Source: JANOQP01 sp044227705
GTDB lineage: Bacteria > Bacteroidota > Bacteroidia > Chitinophagales > Saprospiraceae
Length of the DNA stretch: 23,277 nucleotides
Assembly: GCA_044227705.1 (NCBI GenBank)
Contig: JBGAWE010000057.1
Span: forward strand, 1-23,277
Reading direction: 5' to 3'
Below are positions 15,904 to 23,277 of this stretch, in pieces; within the stretch, counting starts at the first letter, position 1; each line of letters opens with the position of its first letter. The translations under genes and the position numbers were made by a program. Below the pieces are notes generated by a model. The model saw only the letters and a program-made list of their open reading frames with translations. It made no database searches and was not told the DNA's origin.

Positions 15904-16890
15904 ATGAAGTCCAACCGCGAGGCGCATCCCGACCGCATCATCGGAACGCATCGAGGAGTGGCCCCTGGGCCGCTCCTCGTTGTTTTTGGTGCCATCCACG
16001 GCAACGAGCCGGCCGGGCCGGAGGCCATCGAACCGTTTTTCGGCTTTTGGAAAAAGAGGAAAAGAGAGGCGAGCTTCCGTTTTTCAGGCCGGATGACCGG
16101 CCTTGTCGGCAACCTGCAGGCCTTTTCGGGCGAGGTTCATCCAAAAGACCTGAACCGGGCTTGGACGGAGTCGAAGGTCGAGGAAATTCTCGCCTCCGAT
16201 GAAAAGGAACTGACCGGCGAGCGCCTCGAAATGCGCCAGATCCTTGCCGCTATCCGCTCGGAAATCGAGGCGGAACAGCCGTTTGAGGTCGCCCTCCTCG
16301 ACCTCCACACGACGAGCGCGGGCGGCGGCATATTCATCATCCCCGGCGACGACGATGACAGCCTCCAACTGGCCGCCTCGCTCGACGCGCCCGTCGTTCG
16401 GGGCTTGCTCGATGGGGTGAGCGGGACCATCCTCCAGTTTTTTTCGATTGAAAACCTCATCCGCTTCGGCGGCTGGCGACCTGTGGGCGAGCATCCAATC
16501 GCGCCGCACGTCGAGCTGAAGAGCTGCGCCTTCGAGGCGGGGCAGCACGACGACGAGGACTCGGTCAGCCGCTCCGTCGCGGCCATCGTGCACTGTCTTC
16601 GGGCCATCGGCTGCATCGAAAAAGGAGCGCTGGCCAGCCCGCACGAGGCGGTCTTGCGCGGGTTTTCAGAAGGCTTGCCGCCAGTCAGCGAGCTGCTCTA
16701 TGTCCACAAAATCGAGCCAGGCGACGGGTTCGAGATGCGGCCGGGTTTTCAGAACTTCCAAAAAATAGGGAAAGGCGAGTGGCTCGCCACCGACCGCAAC
16801 GGCCGAATCCTCTCAAAGGAAGACGGGCGAATCCTTATGCCGCTCTATCAAAAACAAGGGACGGACGGGTTCTTCGTCGTCAGGAGTTGA
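15904..16890 (+). CDS. Succinylglutamate desuccinylase/aspartoacylase family zinc hydrolase
   Basis: This 328-residue protein belongs to the M14-like AstE/AspA family, which removes acyl groups from N-acyl amino acids using a bound zinc ion. The expected residues are present: His32 and Glu35 in GAIHGNEPAG, Asn84-Arg85 in DLNRAW, His135 in DLHTTSAGGG, and Glu211 in FEAGQHDDEDS as the probable catalytic base. A C-terminal beta-rich domain of about 90 residues (LYVHKIEPGDGFEMRPGF onward) completes the usual fold. There is no signal peptide, so it should be cytoplasmic. It starts 42 bases after the restored stop of the YfiT-like gene and may be co-transcribed with it. Its end overlaps the convergent FkbM gene by 11 bases. 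No arginine-succinyltransferase pathway genes are nearby, so the substrate cannot be named. Confidence 0.9.
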   Translation: MKSNREAHPDRIIGTHRGVAPGPLLVVFGAIHGNEPAGPEAIEPFFGFWKKRKREASFRFSGRMTGLVGNLQAFSGEVHPKDLNRAWTESKVEEILASDEKELTGERLEMRQILAAIRSEIEAEQPFEVALLDLHTTSAGGGIFIIPGDDDDSLQLAASLDAPVVRGLLDGVSGTILQFFSIENLIRFGGWRPVGEHPIAPHVELKSCAFEAGQHDDEDSVSRSVAAIVHCLRAIGCIEKGALASPHEAVLRGFSEGLPPVSELLYVHKIEPGDGFEMRPGFQNFQKIGKGEWLATDRNGRILSKEDGRILMPLYQKQGTDGFFVVRS

Positions 16891-17653
16891 CGAGCGAGAA
16901 GTTGTTCATCCCCGGCTCTTTGGCGAAGACCCGGAAGCCGATGGATTCGAGCGCGTTCAATGCCGCCTCAATCCGCGAGACATAATTCCGGTCGATGTGG
17001 TGCCGGTGGTTCTCGTCGAACTCGACGCAAATCGCGCCGATGTCGAGCCTGTCTTCCACGATGGTTTTGATGACCTCCAGTTCGGCACCCTCGATGTCTA
17101 TTTTCAATAAGTCCAGTCGCGTGTGCCCGTTCTGCCTCATCAACTCGGAAAGGCGGACGACGGGCGCGTCGAAAAAGGACTCCGTCCGGTGCAGGTTGAC
17201 AATGCTGTGCGAGACGTGCGACGGGTCGGGCGGTGAATAGAATCGGACGGTCTTGCTCTCCGACCAAAGGCCGACTTTTTGAAACTGCATCTTCTCGAAA
17301 TCCCCTTTTTCGGCATCGTAGAAGCCGGTGGGCGAGGCGGCGAGCGGCATTTTCTCGCCCGAAAGGGTTCTGCTTTTCAATTCCTCGAAATGCGCAGCCG
17401 CCCGGGGCGTGGGGTCGATGACGCGGATTTCGCAGCCATATTTGCGCGACAGGGCGACGTCGAAGCTGACGTCCGTCCCCGCGCCGACGAGGTAGCAGAC
17501 GGACTTTTCGGTCAAAAAACCGGCGGGTATTATCCAGCCGCCATAGCCAGTGCCGAGTCGCTCGGTCGGGATTTTTGCCCACGGTTTTGAGAGGCGGATG
17601 GGCGGCTCGGTCAGTTTAAGCCAGCGGGCTTTTGCTTCTTTCAACAGGTTCAT
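16880..17653 (-). CDS. FkbM family SAM-dependent methyltransferase
   Basis: A 257-residue class I methyltransferase of the FkbM family, whose members O-methylate sugars, polyketides or other small molecules. Residues 54-61 (YLVGAGTD) form the SAM-binding loop, and Asp80 in RVIDPTP is the expected acidic residue at the end of strand 2. The family-defining motif LLKIDIEGAELEVI lies at 182-195. A variable His-rich stretch near 215-220 (ENHRHHIDR) follows. The frame opens further upstream to 17725, but the ATG at 17653 (MNLLKEAKARW) is preferred because the upstream codons run through a palindrome in the shared promoter region. It stands alone rather than in a polysaccharide cluster. Its 3' end overlaps the convergent hydrolase by 11 bases. 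The substrate is unknown. Confidence 0.88.
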   Translation of the reverse strand: MNLLKEAKARWLKLTEPPIRLSKPWAKIPTERLGTGYGGWIIPAGFLTEKSVCYLVGAGTDVSFDVALSRKYGCEIRVIDPTPRAAAHFEELKSRTLSGEKMPLAASPTGFYDAEKGDFEKMQFQKVGLWSESKTVRFYSPPDPSHVSHSIVNLHRTESFFDAPVVRLSELMRQNGHTRLDLLKIDIEGAELEVIKTIVEDRLDIGAICVEFDENHRHHIDRNYVSRIEAALNALESIGFRVFAKEPGMNNFSLVNS

Positions 17654-17680
17654 CGCTCGAAAATTCGGGCGAAGATGTGC

Positions 17681-17700
17681 CCCGAAGCTATAGCTTCGGG
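17681..17700. repeat. 20-bp perfect palindrome between fkbM-like gene and truA
   Basis: CCCGAAGCTATAGCTTCGGG is fully self-complementary. Its right half plus one base, AGCTTCGGGA (17692-17701), recurs exactly 40 bases later (17732-17741), just before the truA ATG, and TTCGGG also occurs at 17664-17669. A short T-run (17703-17707) follows on the plus strand, so it could also stop plus-strand read-through. The site lies in the 93-base gap between two divergent genes, which suits an operator. Confidence 0.6.
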
Positions 17701-17746
17701 AGTTTTTCAACTTCAAACACGCCAATCACAGAGCTTCGGGACACAG

Positions 17747-18475
17747 ATGCGGTACAAACTTTTGATTGAATACGACGGCACCCGGTATGCGGGCTGGCAA
17801 CTGCAAAAGCACGAGAAGACCGTGCAGGGCGAGTTGATTCGAGTGTCGATTCAAGTTTTCAACGACGAGAACATAGAGGTCTACGGCGCGGGCCGGACGG
17901 ATGCGGGCGTCCATGCTCGCGGTCAGGTTGCGCACCTTGAGGCACCCGGCCGCGTCCCGCCCGACATCCTTCGGCAAAAGCTCAACGACCTGCTGCCGAT
18001 GGACATAAACATCCTCGCCATCGAGCCGGCGGACGCGCGTTTTCACGCCCGGCACCACGCGAAGCAGCGGCACTACGTCTATCAAATCTCAAAAAGGAGG
18101 GACGCTTTCGAGAAGAAGCACATCTGGTGGATAAAGGACCGCCTCGACGTCGAGCGGATGCGGGCGGCGGCGCGGCTGTTCGTCGGTTTTCACGACTTCG
18201 CCTCTTTTGGCGATGAAAAGCCGGGCGAGAAATCGACCCAGGTCGAGCTGACGCGATGCGCGATCCGCGAGACGGACGACCGGATTTTCATCGAAATCTC
18301 CGGCTCCCATTTTTTGTGGAAAATGGTCCGGCGAATGGTCGGCCTGCTCGTCGAGGTCGGGCGCGGGGCGATGAAACCAGATGTGGTTGGGTTCTTTTTG
18401 GAGAACTACAGCCGCGAGCCAGCCAAGCTGACCGCGCCGCCGTCGGGGCTGTTTTTGGAGCGAATCGACTATTGA
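17747..18475 (+). CDS. truA: tRNA pseudouridine(38-40) synthase TruA
   Basis: TruA converts uridines 38, 39 and 40 in the anticodon arm of many tRNAs to pseudouridine. The 242-residue product has the usual length and motifs: YKLLIEYDGTRYAGWQ at the start, GAGRTDAGVHA with catalytic Asp52, a FHARHHAKQRHYVYQI strand, FVGFHDFASF and a C-terminal FLWKMVRRMVGLLVEVGRG helix. The ATG at 17747 gives the standard MRYKLLIEYDG start; a longer frame from 17675 only adds codons across the upstream palindrome. Its stop is two bases from the stop of the convergent membrane protein, with no room for a terminator between them. Confidence 0.97.
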   Translation: MRYKLLIEYDGTRYAGWQLQKHEKTVQGELIRVSIQVFNDENIEVYGAGRTDAGVHARGQVAHLEAPGRVPPDILRQKLNDLLPMDINILAIEPADARFHARHHAKQRHYVYQISKRRDAFEKKHIWWIKDRLDVERMRAAARLFVGFHDFASFGDEKPGEKSTQVELTRCAIRETDDRIFIEISGSHFLWKMVRRMVGLLVEVGRGAMKPDVVGFFLENYSREPAKLTAPPSGLFLERIDY

Positions 18476-18477
18476 TT

Positions 18478-20280
18478 TCACCAAACATCCGGCTCGTCGA
18501 ACGCCTCGATTCGCAGGTCGCGCAGCCAGATGGGCTTCGAGTTTTTGGTCGGCTGCCAGAAGTAGATTTCGACGCGTTCGATGCGCGGGTCGTCGAGCCG
18601 GAGGTCGAAATAGAGCGGCGTCCATTGGCCCTCGTCGAGCAGCCGGACGGGTTTGTGATAGGCCGCGTCGAGCACTTTGCCGCCCGCGTCCCGTGTCTCG
18701 ATGACGAATTGGGGGCCGAGCCAGATGTTCCACTCCTTTCTTTCCATGTAAAAACTGCCCGAGGCGCGCAGCCACCGCCGGTTCGGCCGGGCAATGGACG
18801 CGACGGGGGTGAACTCGCGGACGCCGTCGCAGCGGATGGCGGGGAGGCTGTCTTTTTCAAAAAGAGAAAGGCTGGAAGTGTCGGGTTTCGGCGAGGGCAT
18901 TCGCCAGAGGTTTTCGCGGGTCAGGTCGCCGTAGTCGTGGCGGCCGTCGAGTAGCTTGAGGTCGGCGCGGCGCGGGTGGAAGTTGAGGAACATCCTTTTA
19001 TAGAACGCCTCGGTCGTGTCCTCCGCGTCGAGGCCGATGCCGCACAGCTCGCCCTGCCAGCTTTGGAAGAGGTTCAAGAAAATCAGGAAGGCGGCGACGA
19101 GCGAGAAGCCCGTCCGCCGGCCCTCGCTTTTCAACGCAAACTGGAGGAAGGCGGCGAGCGGGAAGACCAGCAGCGCGTAGCTCTGCACCATCGCCCGCTG
19201 GCCGAAGGAGCCGCCGTACCACCAGATGTCCCATGAAAAAACCAGCCAGATAGTCAGCCCGGCGAACAGGGCGATGGCCGAGAAAAGCTCGCGGCGGTTC
19301 TTCCACAGAAACCAGAAGCCCCACAGGGCGAAGGCCATGACGGGCGTGTAGACCAGCCAGCCTTTGCGGAAGCTGAAGATGCCCTGCCGCAGGTGCGGGT
19401 GCAGGAAGCTGAACGTCTGGCCGGGATAGCTGTAAAAGAGGAACTGGCCGGAGGCGATTTTCCAGTAAATCAATTGGGGAAGGCAGACGGCGACCGCCGA
19501 TGCGACGGCGGCGAAAAGGAGCTGCCAGTTTTTTTGAAAAAAGGAAAGGCGTTCGGTGAGGCCTTTTGGAGATAATTCCATCCCCCAGAAAAGCGGAATC
19601 ACGATGGCGGCAAGCTCGGTCGGGCGCGTCACCGTCGCCAGTCCGAGAAGCGCGCCAATCCAGACGGCCGGGCCGAGGGCAGGTTTTTCATAGAAACGGA
19701 TGGTCTTCCAGACGAGCGCGGCGAGGACGGCGAACAACCACAGGTGCGTGTGGGCGAAATCCCAGCGGGCGTAGTGGTACCAATTCGTGCCGAGGGCTAG
19801 GAGGAGCAGGGCCGCGGCCGTCGCGCCTTCTGAAAAATATCGGCGCAGCGATTTTCGAGTGAAAAACAGGCCGATGAAAGCCGCGCAAAGCCCGCCCATA
19901 GAGACGGCGAACTGATAGGGTTTTGAAAAACCGTCGGCCTCGCCGCCCGTCGCTTTTACAAAAAAATGGGCGGCGAGAAAGAAGGGGGCCTCCATCATCG
20001 CCAGCCCGCAGGGGTATTTCATCACCGGCCCGGCGGGGGAGGGGACGTAGTTGTTGGCGGCGATGTCGAGGCCGTATTTTTTGTGGATTTCCTCCGCCCA
20101 CGCGCCGGGACGGATGTCGTGGTGGATGAAAACGGCGGGCAGATAAGAGTAGTAGCCGAGCGGGTCGTAGGTAAGGACACTGTTCCAGTGCGGCTGCTCC
20201 CATTTCGGGCGAATAAAAGCCGAAAGTGCGATGAGCAGCCAGAGGAAAAAATGGGCTTTGCTTTTCAGAAAATTGGCCAT
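18478..20280 (-). CDS. GT-C-like multi-pass membrane protein, putative glycosyltransferase
   Basis: This 600-residue integral membrane protein has roughly ten hydrophobic segments in residues 8-410, then a soluble C-terminal domain (about 425-600). The first extracytoplasmic loop carries YDPLGYYSYLP (Asp39), placed like the acidic motif of lipid-phosphosugar-dependent GT-C enzymes such as the ArnT/PMT types. TRPTE (218-222) and SWDIWWYGGSFGQR (349-362) are also reminiscent of that group. The C-terminal region is beta-rich (FTPVASIARP, WIRLRDLRI-like strands), perhaps a carbohydrate-recognition sandwich. If it is a transferase it would attach a sugar to a protein or glycan outside the inner membrane. 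It begins 12 bases after the nuoN stop and is probably co-transcribed with it, though it has no known link to complex I. The membrane call is firm; the enzyme class is tentative. Confidence 0.7.
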   Translation of the reverse strand: MANFLKSKAHFFLWLLIALSAFIRPKWEQPHWNSVLTYDPLGYYSYLPAVFIHHDIRPGAWAEEIHKKYGLDIAANNYVPSPAGPVMKYPCGLAMMEAPFFLAAHFFVKATGGEADGFSKPYQFAVSMGGLCAAFIGLFFTRKSLRRYFSEGATAAALLLLALGTNWYHYARWDFAHTHLWLFAVLAALVWKTIRFYEKPALGPAVWIGALLGLATVTRPTELAAIVIPLFWGMELSPKGLTERLSFFQKNWQLLFAAVASAVAVCLPQLIYWKIASGQFLFYSYPGQTFSFLHPHLRQGIFSFRKGWLVYTPVMAFALWGFWFLWKNRRELFSAIALFAGLTIWLVFSWDIWWYGGSFGQRAMVQSYALLVFPLAAFLQFALKSEGRRTGFSLVAAFLIFLNLFQSWQGELCGIGLDAEDTTEAFYKRMFLNFHPRRADLKLLDGRHDYGDLTRENLWRMPSPKPDTSSLSLFEKDSLPAIRCDGVREFTPVASIARPNRRWLRASGSFYMERKEWNIWLGPQFVIETRDAGGKVLDAAYHKPVRLLDEGQWTPLYFDLRLDDPRIERVEIYFWQPTKNSKPIWLRDLRIEAFDEPDVW

Positions 20281-20292
20281 GCAAGGCGGGTT

Positions 20293-21675
20293 TTAGACCA
20301 TAGCCAGCACGGCGCCGGGGGCAAGGCAGATGAGCGCGATGATGGCCAGTCCGGCCACCACGACCCAGCCGAAGCCTCGCGGGACGGCCACCGCCTCGCG
20401 GCTCGGCTCCTCGAAGTACATGGCGATGATGACGCGGAAATAGTAGTAGATGGACACCGCCGAATTGAGCACAGCGACGACGACGAGCCACGGCCATTTT
20501 TCAAAAGCCTGCACGAAAAGGAAGTATTTCCCAAAGAAACCGGCCAGCGGCGGGATGCCCGCCAGCGAGAGAACCGACAAGGCCATCACGGCGGCGAGCA
20601 TCGGGCTGCGCTTCGAGAGGCCCTCGAACGCGCCGAAGTTCTCCGAACCCGACTGTTCGCTGACGGCGATGAAAACCGCAAAGGCACAAATCGTGGCGAC
20701 GGAATAAGTCAGCAAATAGAGCAAAACCGCTCCGCTCGACGCCGCGCCCGCTGTTCCGAGCAGGCCGAGCAGCAGGTAGCCGGTGTGCGATACGCTCGAA
20801 TAGGCCATCATCCTTTTGAAGTTGTTCTGGAAGATGGCGGTCGTGTTCGCAAGAATCATCGTGATGCCGGCAATCGCGGCGAGGCCGGGTTCCCAAAAGT
20901 TGGCTGCGCCGTCGAAGGCTTTTCTGAAAAGGAGGAAGAAGGCGGCGAAACCGGCCGTCTTCACCACAGTCGCCATGAAAGCGGTGACGAGCGAGGGCGA
21001 GCCCTCGTAGACGTCGGGCGACCAGAAATGGAAGGGGACGGCGCCGACCTTGAAGCACATCCCGACCGTCATCAAGAGGATTCCGACGTGGAGGTAGGTC
21101 GTGTTCGCACGGCCGTCGGCGATGGAAGCGGCGATTTTTTGGAGATCAAAACTGCCGGTCGCGCCGAAGACGAGGGCCACGCCGAACAGCAGGATGCCGG
21201 TGGCGAAGCAGCCCATGAGGAAGTATTTGAGCGCGGCCTCGTTCGAGCCGAGCGAGTCGCGGCGGCTACCGGCGAGGACGTAGAGCGGGATGCTCAAAAT
21301 CTCGACGCCGAGGAAGAGCATCGTCAGGTTGGTGAAGCTGAACAGGCAGAGCGCGCCGCAGAGGCTGAACAGCATCAGGCCGAGGTGGTCGCCGAGCGTC
21401 TTTTCGAGGTCGCGAAAGGAGAAGCGCACCAGCCCGAGCAGTAGCAGCATCGACAGCAGCGCGACTATGCTGAAAGCGGTGGCCAGCGGGCCGAAGCTCA
21501 TCATCGGCACGTGGTTCCAAAAAGGGTCTTTCATGTTGACCTCCGTGCAGACGGCGCAGCCGAGCGCGAAGGCCGTGCCGAGGAAGGCGACGGGCTGGAC
21601 GAGGCTTTTCTTTCCGAAAAGACCGGCCATCAAGGTGGCGAGGGCGGTGAGGAAAAGGGAGAGTAGAGCGGACAT
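20293..21675 (-). CDS. nuoN: NADH-quinone oxidoreductase subunit N (NuoN)
   Basis: NuoN is one of the three antiporter-like proton-pumping subunits in the membrane arm of respiratory complex I. The 460-residue product has about 14 hydrophobic helices. It carries the conserved Glu125 in LGVEILSIPLYVLAG, the helix-7 Lys209 in FKVGAVPFHFWSPDVYEG, and Lys239 in VVKTAGF, which belong to the buried proton path. NEAALKYFLMG (145-155) is also characteristic. The ATG at 21675 follows the nuoM stop by 52 bases. The order nuoM - nuoN is the standard one, so earlier nuo genes such as nuoL should lie beyond base 23277. Confidence 0.96.
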   Translation of the reverse strand: MSALLSLFLTALATLMAGLFGKKSLVQPVAFLGTAFALGCAVCTEVNMKDPFWNHVPMMSFGPLATAFSIVALLSMLLLLGLVRFSFRDLEKTLGDHLGLMLFSLCGALCLFSFTNLTMLFLGVEILSIPLYVLAGSRRDSLGSNEAALKYFLMGCFATGILLFGVALVFGATGSFDLQKIAASIADGRANTTYLHVGILLMTVGMCFKVGAVPFHFWSPDVYEGSPSLVTAFMATVVKTAGFAAFFLLFRKAFDGAANFWEPGLAAIAGITMILANTTAIFQNNFKRMMAYSSVSHTGYLLLGLLGTAGAASSGAVLLYLLTYSVATICAFAVFIAVSEQSGSENFGAFEGLSKRSPMLAAVMALSVLSLAGIPPLAGFFGKYFLFVQAFEKWPWLVVVAVLNSAVSIYYYFRVIIAMYFEEPSREAVAVPRGFGWVVVAGLAIIALICLAPGAVLAMV

Positions 21676-21727
21676 TTTTTATCTCAAATGACTGGAAACC
21701 AGTCGGTTACGTCTTGTTTTTCAAAAA

Positions 21728-23167
21728 TCACCAAGCCAGCCCGAGCAGCTTCGAGGCAGCATCGGCCGTCAAGTCCAGCACCGGCTGTGGGTAGAAACCG
21801 AGCGCGACGACGAGCAAGGCAATCGCCCCCAGGACGAGGGTTTCCCTCAAATCGAGGTCGGCGAAGCCGTTGGTCTCCTCGTTGCGTTCGCCGAACATCG
21901 GCAGGCCGAACGCGCGGAGCATGTAGACCGCGCCAAATATGATGGTCAGTCCGGCGACGGCACCAAGCCAGTTGTTGTACTGCCAGACGGCTTTCAAAAG
22001 GAGGAACTCGCCCACGAAACCGTTGGTCAGCGGCACGGCCGTCGCGCCGAGGACGACGATGAAAAAGAGCGTGGCGAACCTCGGCGCGACCTTCGCCACG
22101 CCCGAAATCGAGCCGAGCGAGTGGGTGCCGAGCCTTCTTTCAATCAAGTCGCAGGCGAAGAAGAGGCCGACGACATTGATGCCGTGGTTGAGCATCTGGA
22201 CGAGGGAGCCTTGCAGCCCGTCGAGGTTCCATGCGAAAACGCCCGCCGCGATGAGGCCGACGTGGCTGATGGACGAGTATGCGATGAGCCGTTTAAGGTC
22301 GGTTTGTTTGACGGCGATGAGCGCCGCATAGACCACGCCGATGACGGCCAGCGTGATGAAAATCGGGACCAGTTCGCGCATCGCCTCGGGGGCGAGGGGG
22401 AGCATCCAGCGCATCACGCCGTAAATCCCCATTTTGAGCATGATGCCGGAAAGGAGCATCGTGCCGCCCGTCGGCGAGGTGGTGTAGGTGTCCGGCTGCC
22501 AGGTGTGGAGGGGGAAGACGGGCATTTTTATCCCGAAAGCGATGAAGAACGCCAGCAAAACCCACCATGCCTGCTGCGCCGTCAGTTGCACGGCGGTCAG
22601 GCTTTCAATCGAAAAGCTGTGCGAGCCGGGCGTTTTCAGGTAGAGGAAAATCAGCGCGACAAGCATCAGCAGCGAGCCGAGGAAGGTGTAGATGAAGAAC
22701 TTCAGTGTGACGCGGATGCGGTTGTCGCCGCCCCAGATGGCGCAGATGAAGTAGATCGGGATGAGGGCAAGCTCCCAAAAGATGTAGAAAACCAGCCCGT
22801 CGAGCGCGGTGAACACGCCGACGAGCGCGGCTTGCATCAAAAGAACGAGGCCGTAATAGCGGCTCTCGTTGCCAAAATCTTTCGGAAAACTGGACAGAAT
22901 AATGAGCGGCGCGAGCAGGTTGGTGAGCAGCACGAGGAGCGTCGAGATGCCGTCCATGCCGAGCCGGAAGTGGATGCCCGCCGAGCCAATCCACGGCGCG
23001 TCGAACACACAGGTCGTGGCCGAGTGGTCGCAGCTCGTCAGGCAGAAAAGGGTGAGCAGGAGGTTGGCGAGGGCCGCGCCGAGGGCGACGTTCTTGGCCA
23101 TGCTCCCCCTGAAAAGGAACATCGACAGGGCGGCGGCCAGCGGGATGAGCAAGAAGTAGATGGTCAT
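21728..23167 (-). CDS. nuoM: NADH-quinone oxidoreductase subunit M (NuoM)
   Basis: NuoM is another antiporter-like proton-pumping subunit of complex I. The 479-residue protein shows the family signatures: FRLGMDGIS near residue 67, the essential Glu132 in FWELALIPIYF, Lys214 in FGIKMPVFPLHTWQPDTYTTSP, and RLIAYSSISHVG with the adjacent MLNHGIN segment. A further conserved block is PLTNGFVGEFLLL. About 13-14 membrane helices cover the length. The ATG at 23167 gives MTIYFLLIPL, a usual opening. The 110 bases upstream to the window edge hold no gene I can support and no clear promoter, which fits an operon continuing from an upstream nuo gene. Confidence 0.97.
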   Translation of the reverse strand: MTIYFLLIPLAAALSMFLFRGSMAKNVALGAALANLLLTLFCLTSCDHSATTCVFDAPWIGSAGIHFRLGMDGISTLLVLLTNLLAPLIILSSFPKDFGNESRYYGLVLLMQAALVGVFTALDGLVFYIFWELALIPIYFICAIWGGDNRIRVTLKFFIYTFLGSLLMLVALIFLYLKTPGSHSFSIESLTAVQLTAQQAWWVLLAFFIAFGIKMPVFPLHTWQPDTYTTSPTGGTMLLSGIMLKMGIYGVMRWMLPLAPEAMRELVPIFITLAVIGVVYAALIAVKQTDLKRLIAYSSISHVGLIAAGVFAWNLDGLQGSLVQMLNHGINVVGLFFACDLIERRLGTHSLGSISGVAKVAPRFATLFFIVVLGATAVPLTNGFVGEFLLLKAVWQYNNWLGAVAGLTIIFGAVYMLRAFGLPMFGERNEETNGFADLDLRETLVLGAIALLVVALGFYPQPVLDLTADAASKLLGLAW

Positions 23168-23277
23168 TTTGTCTTTCTAAAAAGTCGGTTGGTCAGTGGG
23201 TTGTTTCTTTTTTGGGTTTGCAGGGCTATGTATCTCTTTTCATCTTCAATTTGTGATAACGAATGAAATCAGGATTC

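Noticed and set aside
14707..15999. 430-codon minus-strand open frame opposite the Lys/Ala-rich tail
   Set aside because: Arg/Gly/Leu-rich complement of the GC-rich repeat array; the plus strand carries the conserved repeats and family domain.
19966..21444. 492-codon plus-strand open frame opposite the membrane protein and nuoN
   Set aside because: It crosses two real genes on the other strand, and its Glu/Arg/His-rich composition is what antisense of membrane-protein codons gives.
22121..23266. 381-codon plus-strand open frame opposite nuoM
   Set aside because: It is a shadow of nuoM; charged, repetitive composition with no motif.

Overview
The window is GC-rich DNA from a member of the Bacteroidota. 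The evidence is two proteins with C-terminal type IX secretion (T9SS) sorting domains, a DUF6089-type outer-membrane protein, TAnnTTTG-type -7 promoter elements, and absence of obvious Shine-Dalgarno sequences before the starts I inspected. The high GC and the family mix suggest the Saprospiria, but that placement is inference. There are 13 protein genes. I see no tRNA, rRNA, CRISPR array, transposase or phage gene, so this looks like chromosome.

Layout from left to right: the 3' part of an FKBP-type prolyl isomerase (+) faces a T9SS-exported protein (-) across a strong bidirectional terminator. Next comes a conserved helical protein of unknown role (-), divergent from a 958-residue propeller-type T9SS protein (+). 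That gene converges on an isolated paaB (-), which lies behind a secreted subtilisin-like protease (-). The protease is divergent from a DUF6089 outer-membrane protein (+). That protein converges on a large UvrD-type helicase fused to an iron-sulfur PD-(D/E)XK nuclease (-). A 469-base, AT-richer intergenic stretch with several inverted repeats follows. Then comes a YfiT/DinB-type enzyme fused to a long AT-hook and lysine/alanine-rich repeat tail (+, frameshifted as given), followed by an aspartoacylase-family zinc hydrolase (+). An FkbM methyltransferase (-) and truA (+) diverge from a 20-bp perfect palindrome. The right end is nuoM - nuoN - GT-C-like membrane protein, all on the minus strand and probably one transcript at the tail of a complex I operon.

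The genes do not form a single pathway. Three themes recur: surface and secreted proteins of the T9SS cell envelope (two sorting-domain proteins, the S8 protease, the DUF6089 barrel and the FKBP), DNA transactions (helicase-nuclease and the DNA-binding-like tail), and respiration (nuoM and nuoN).

The observations most worth a second look are the fusion of a thiol-transferase-like domain to a eukaryotic-H1-like, AT-hook-bearing tail built from about six copies of one motif; the frameshift inside that tail; a 35-bp tandem duplication that shifts the frame at the end of the S8 protease; and a paaB gene with no other paa gene beside it. I did not find a convincing new multi-gene system.
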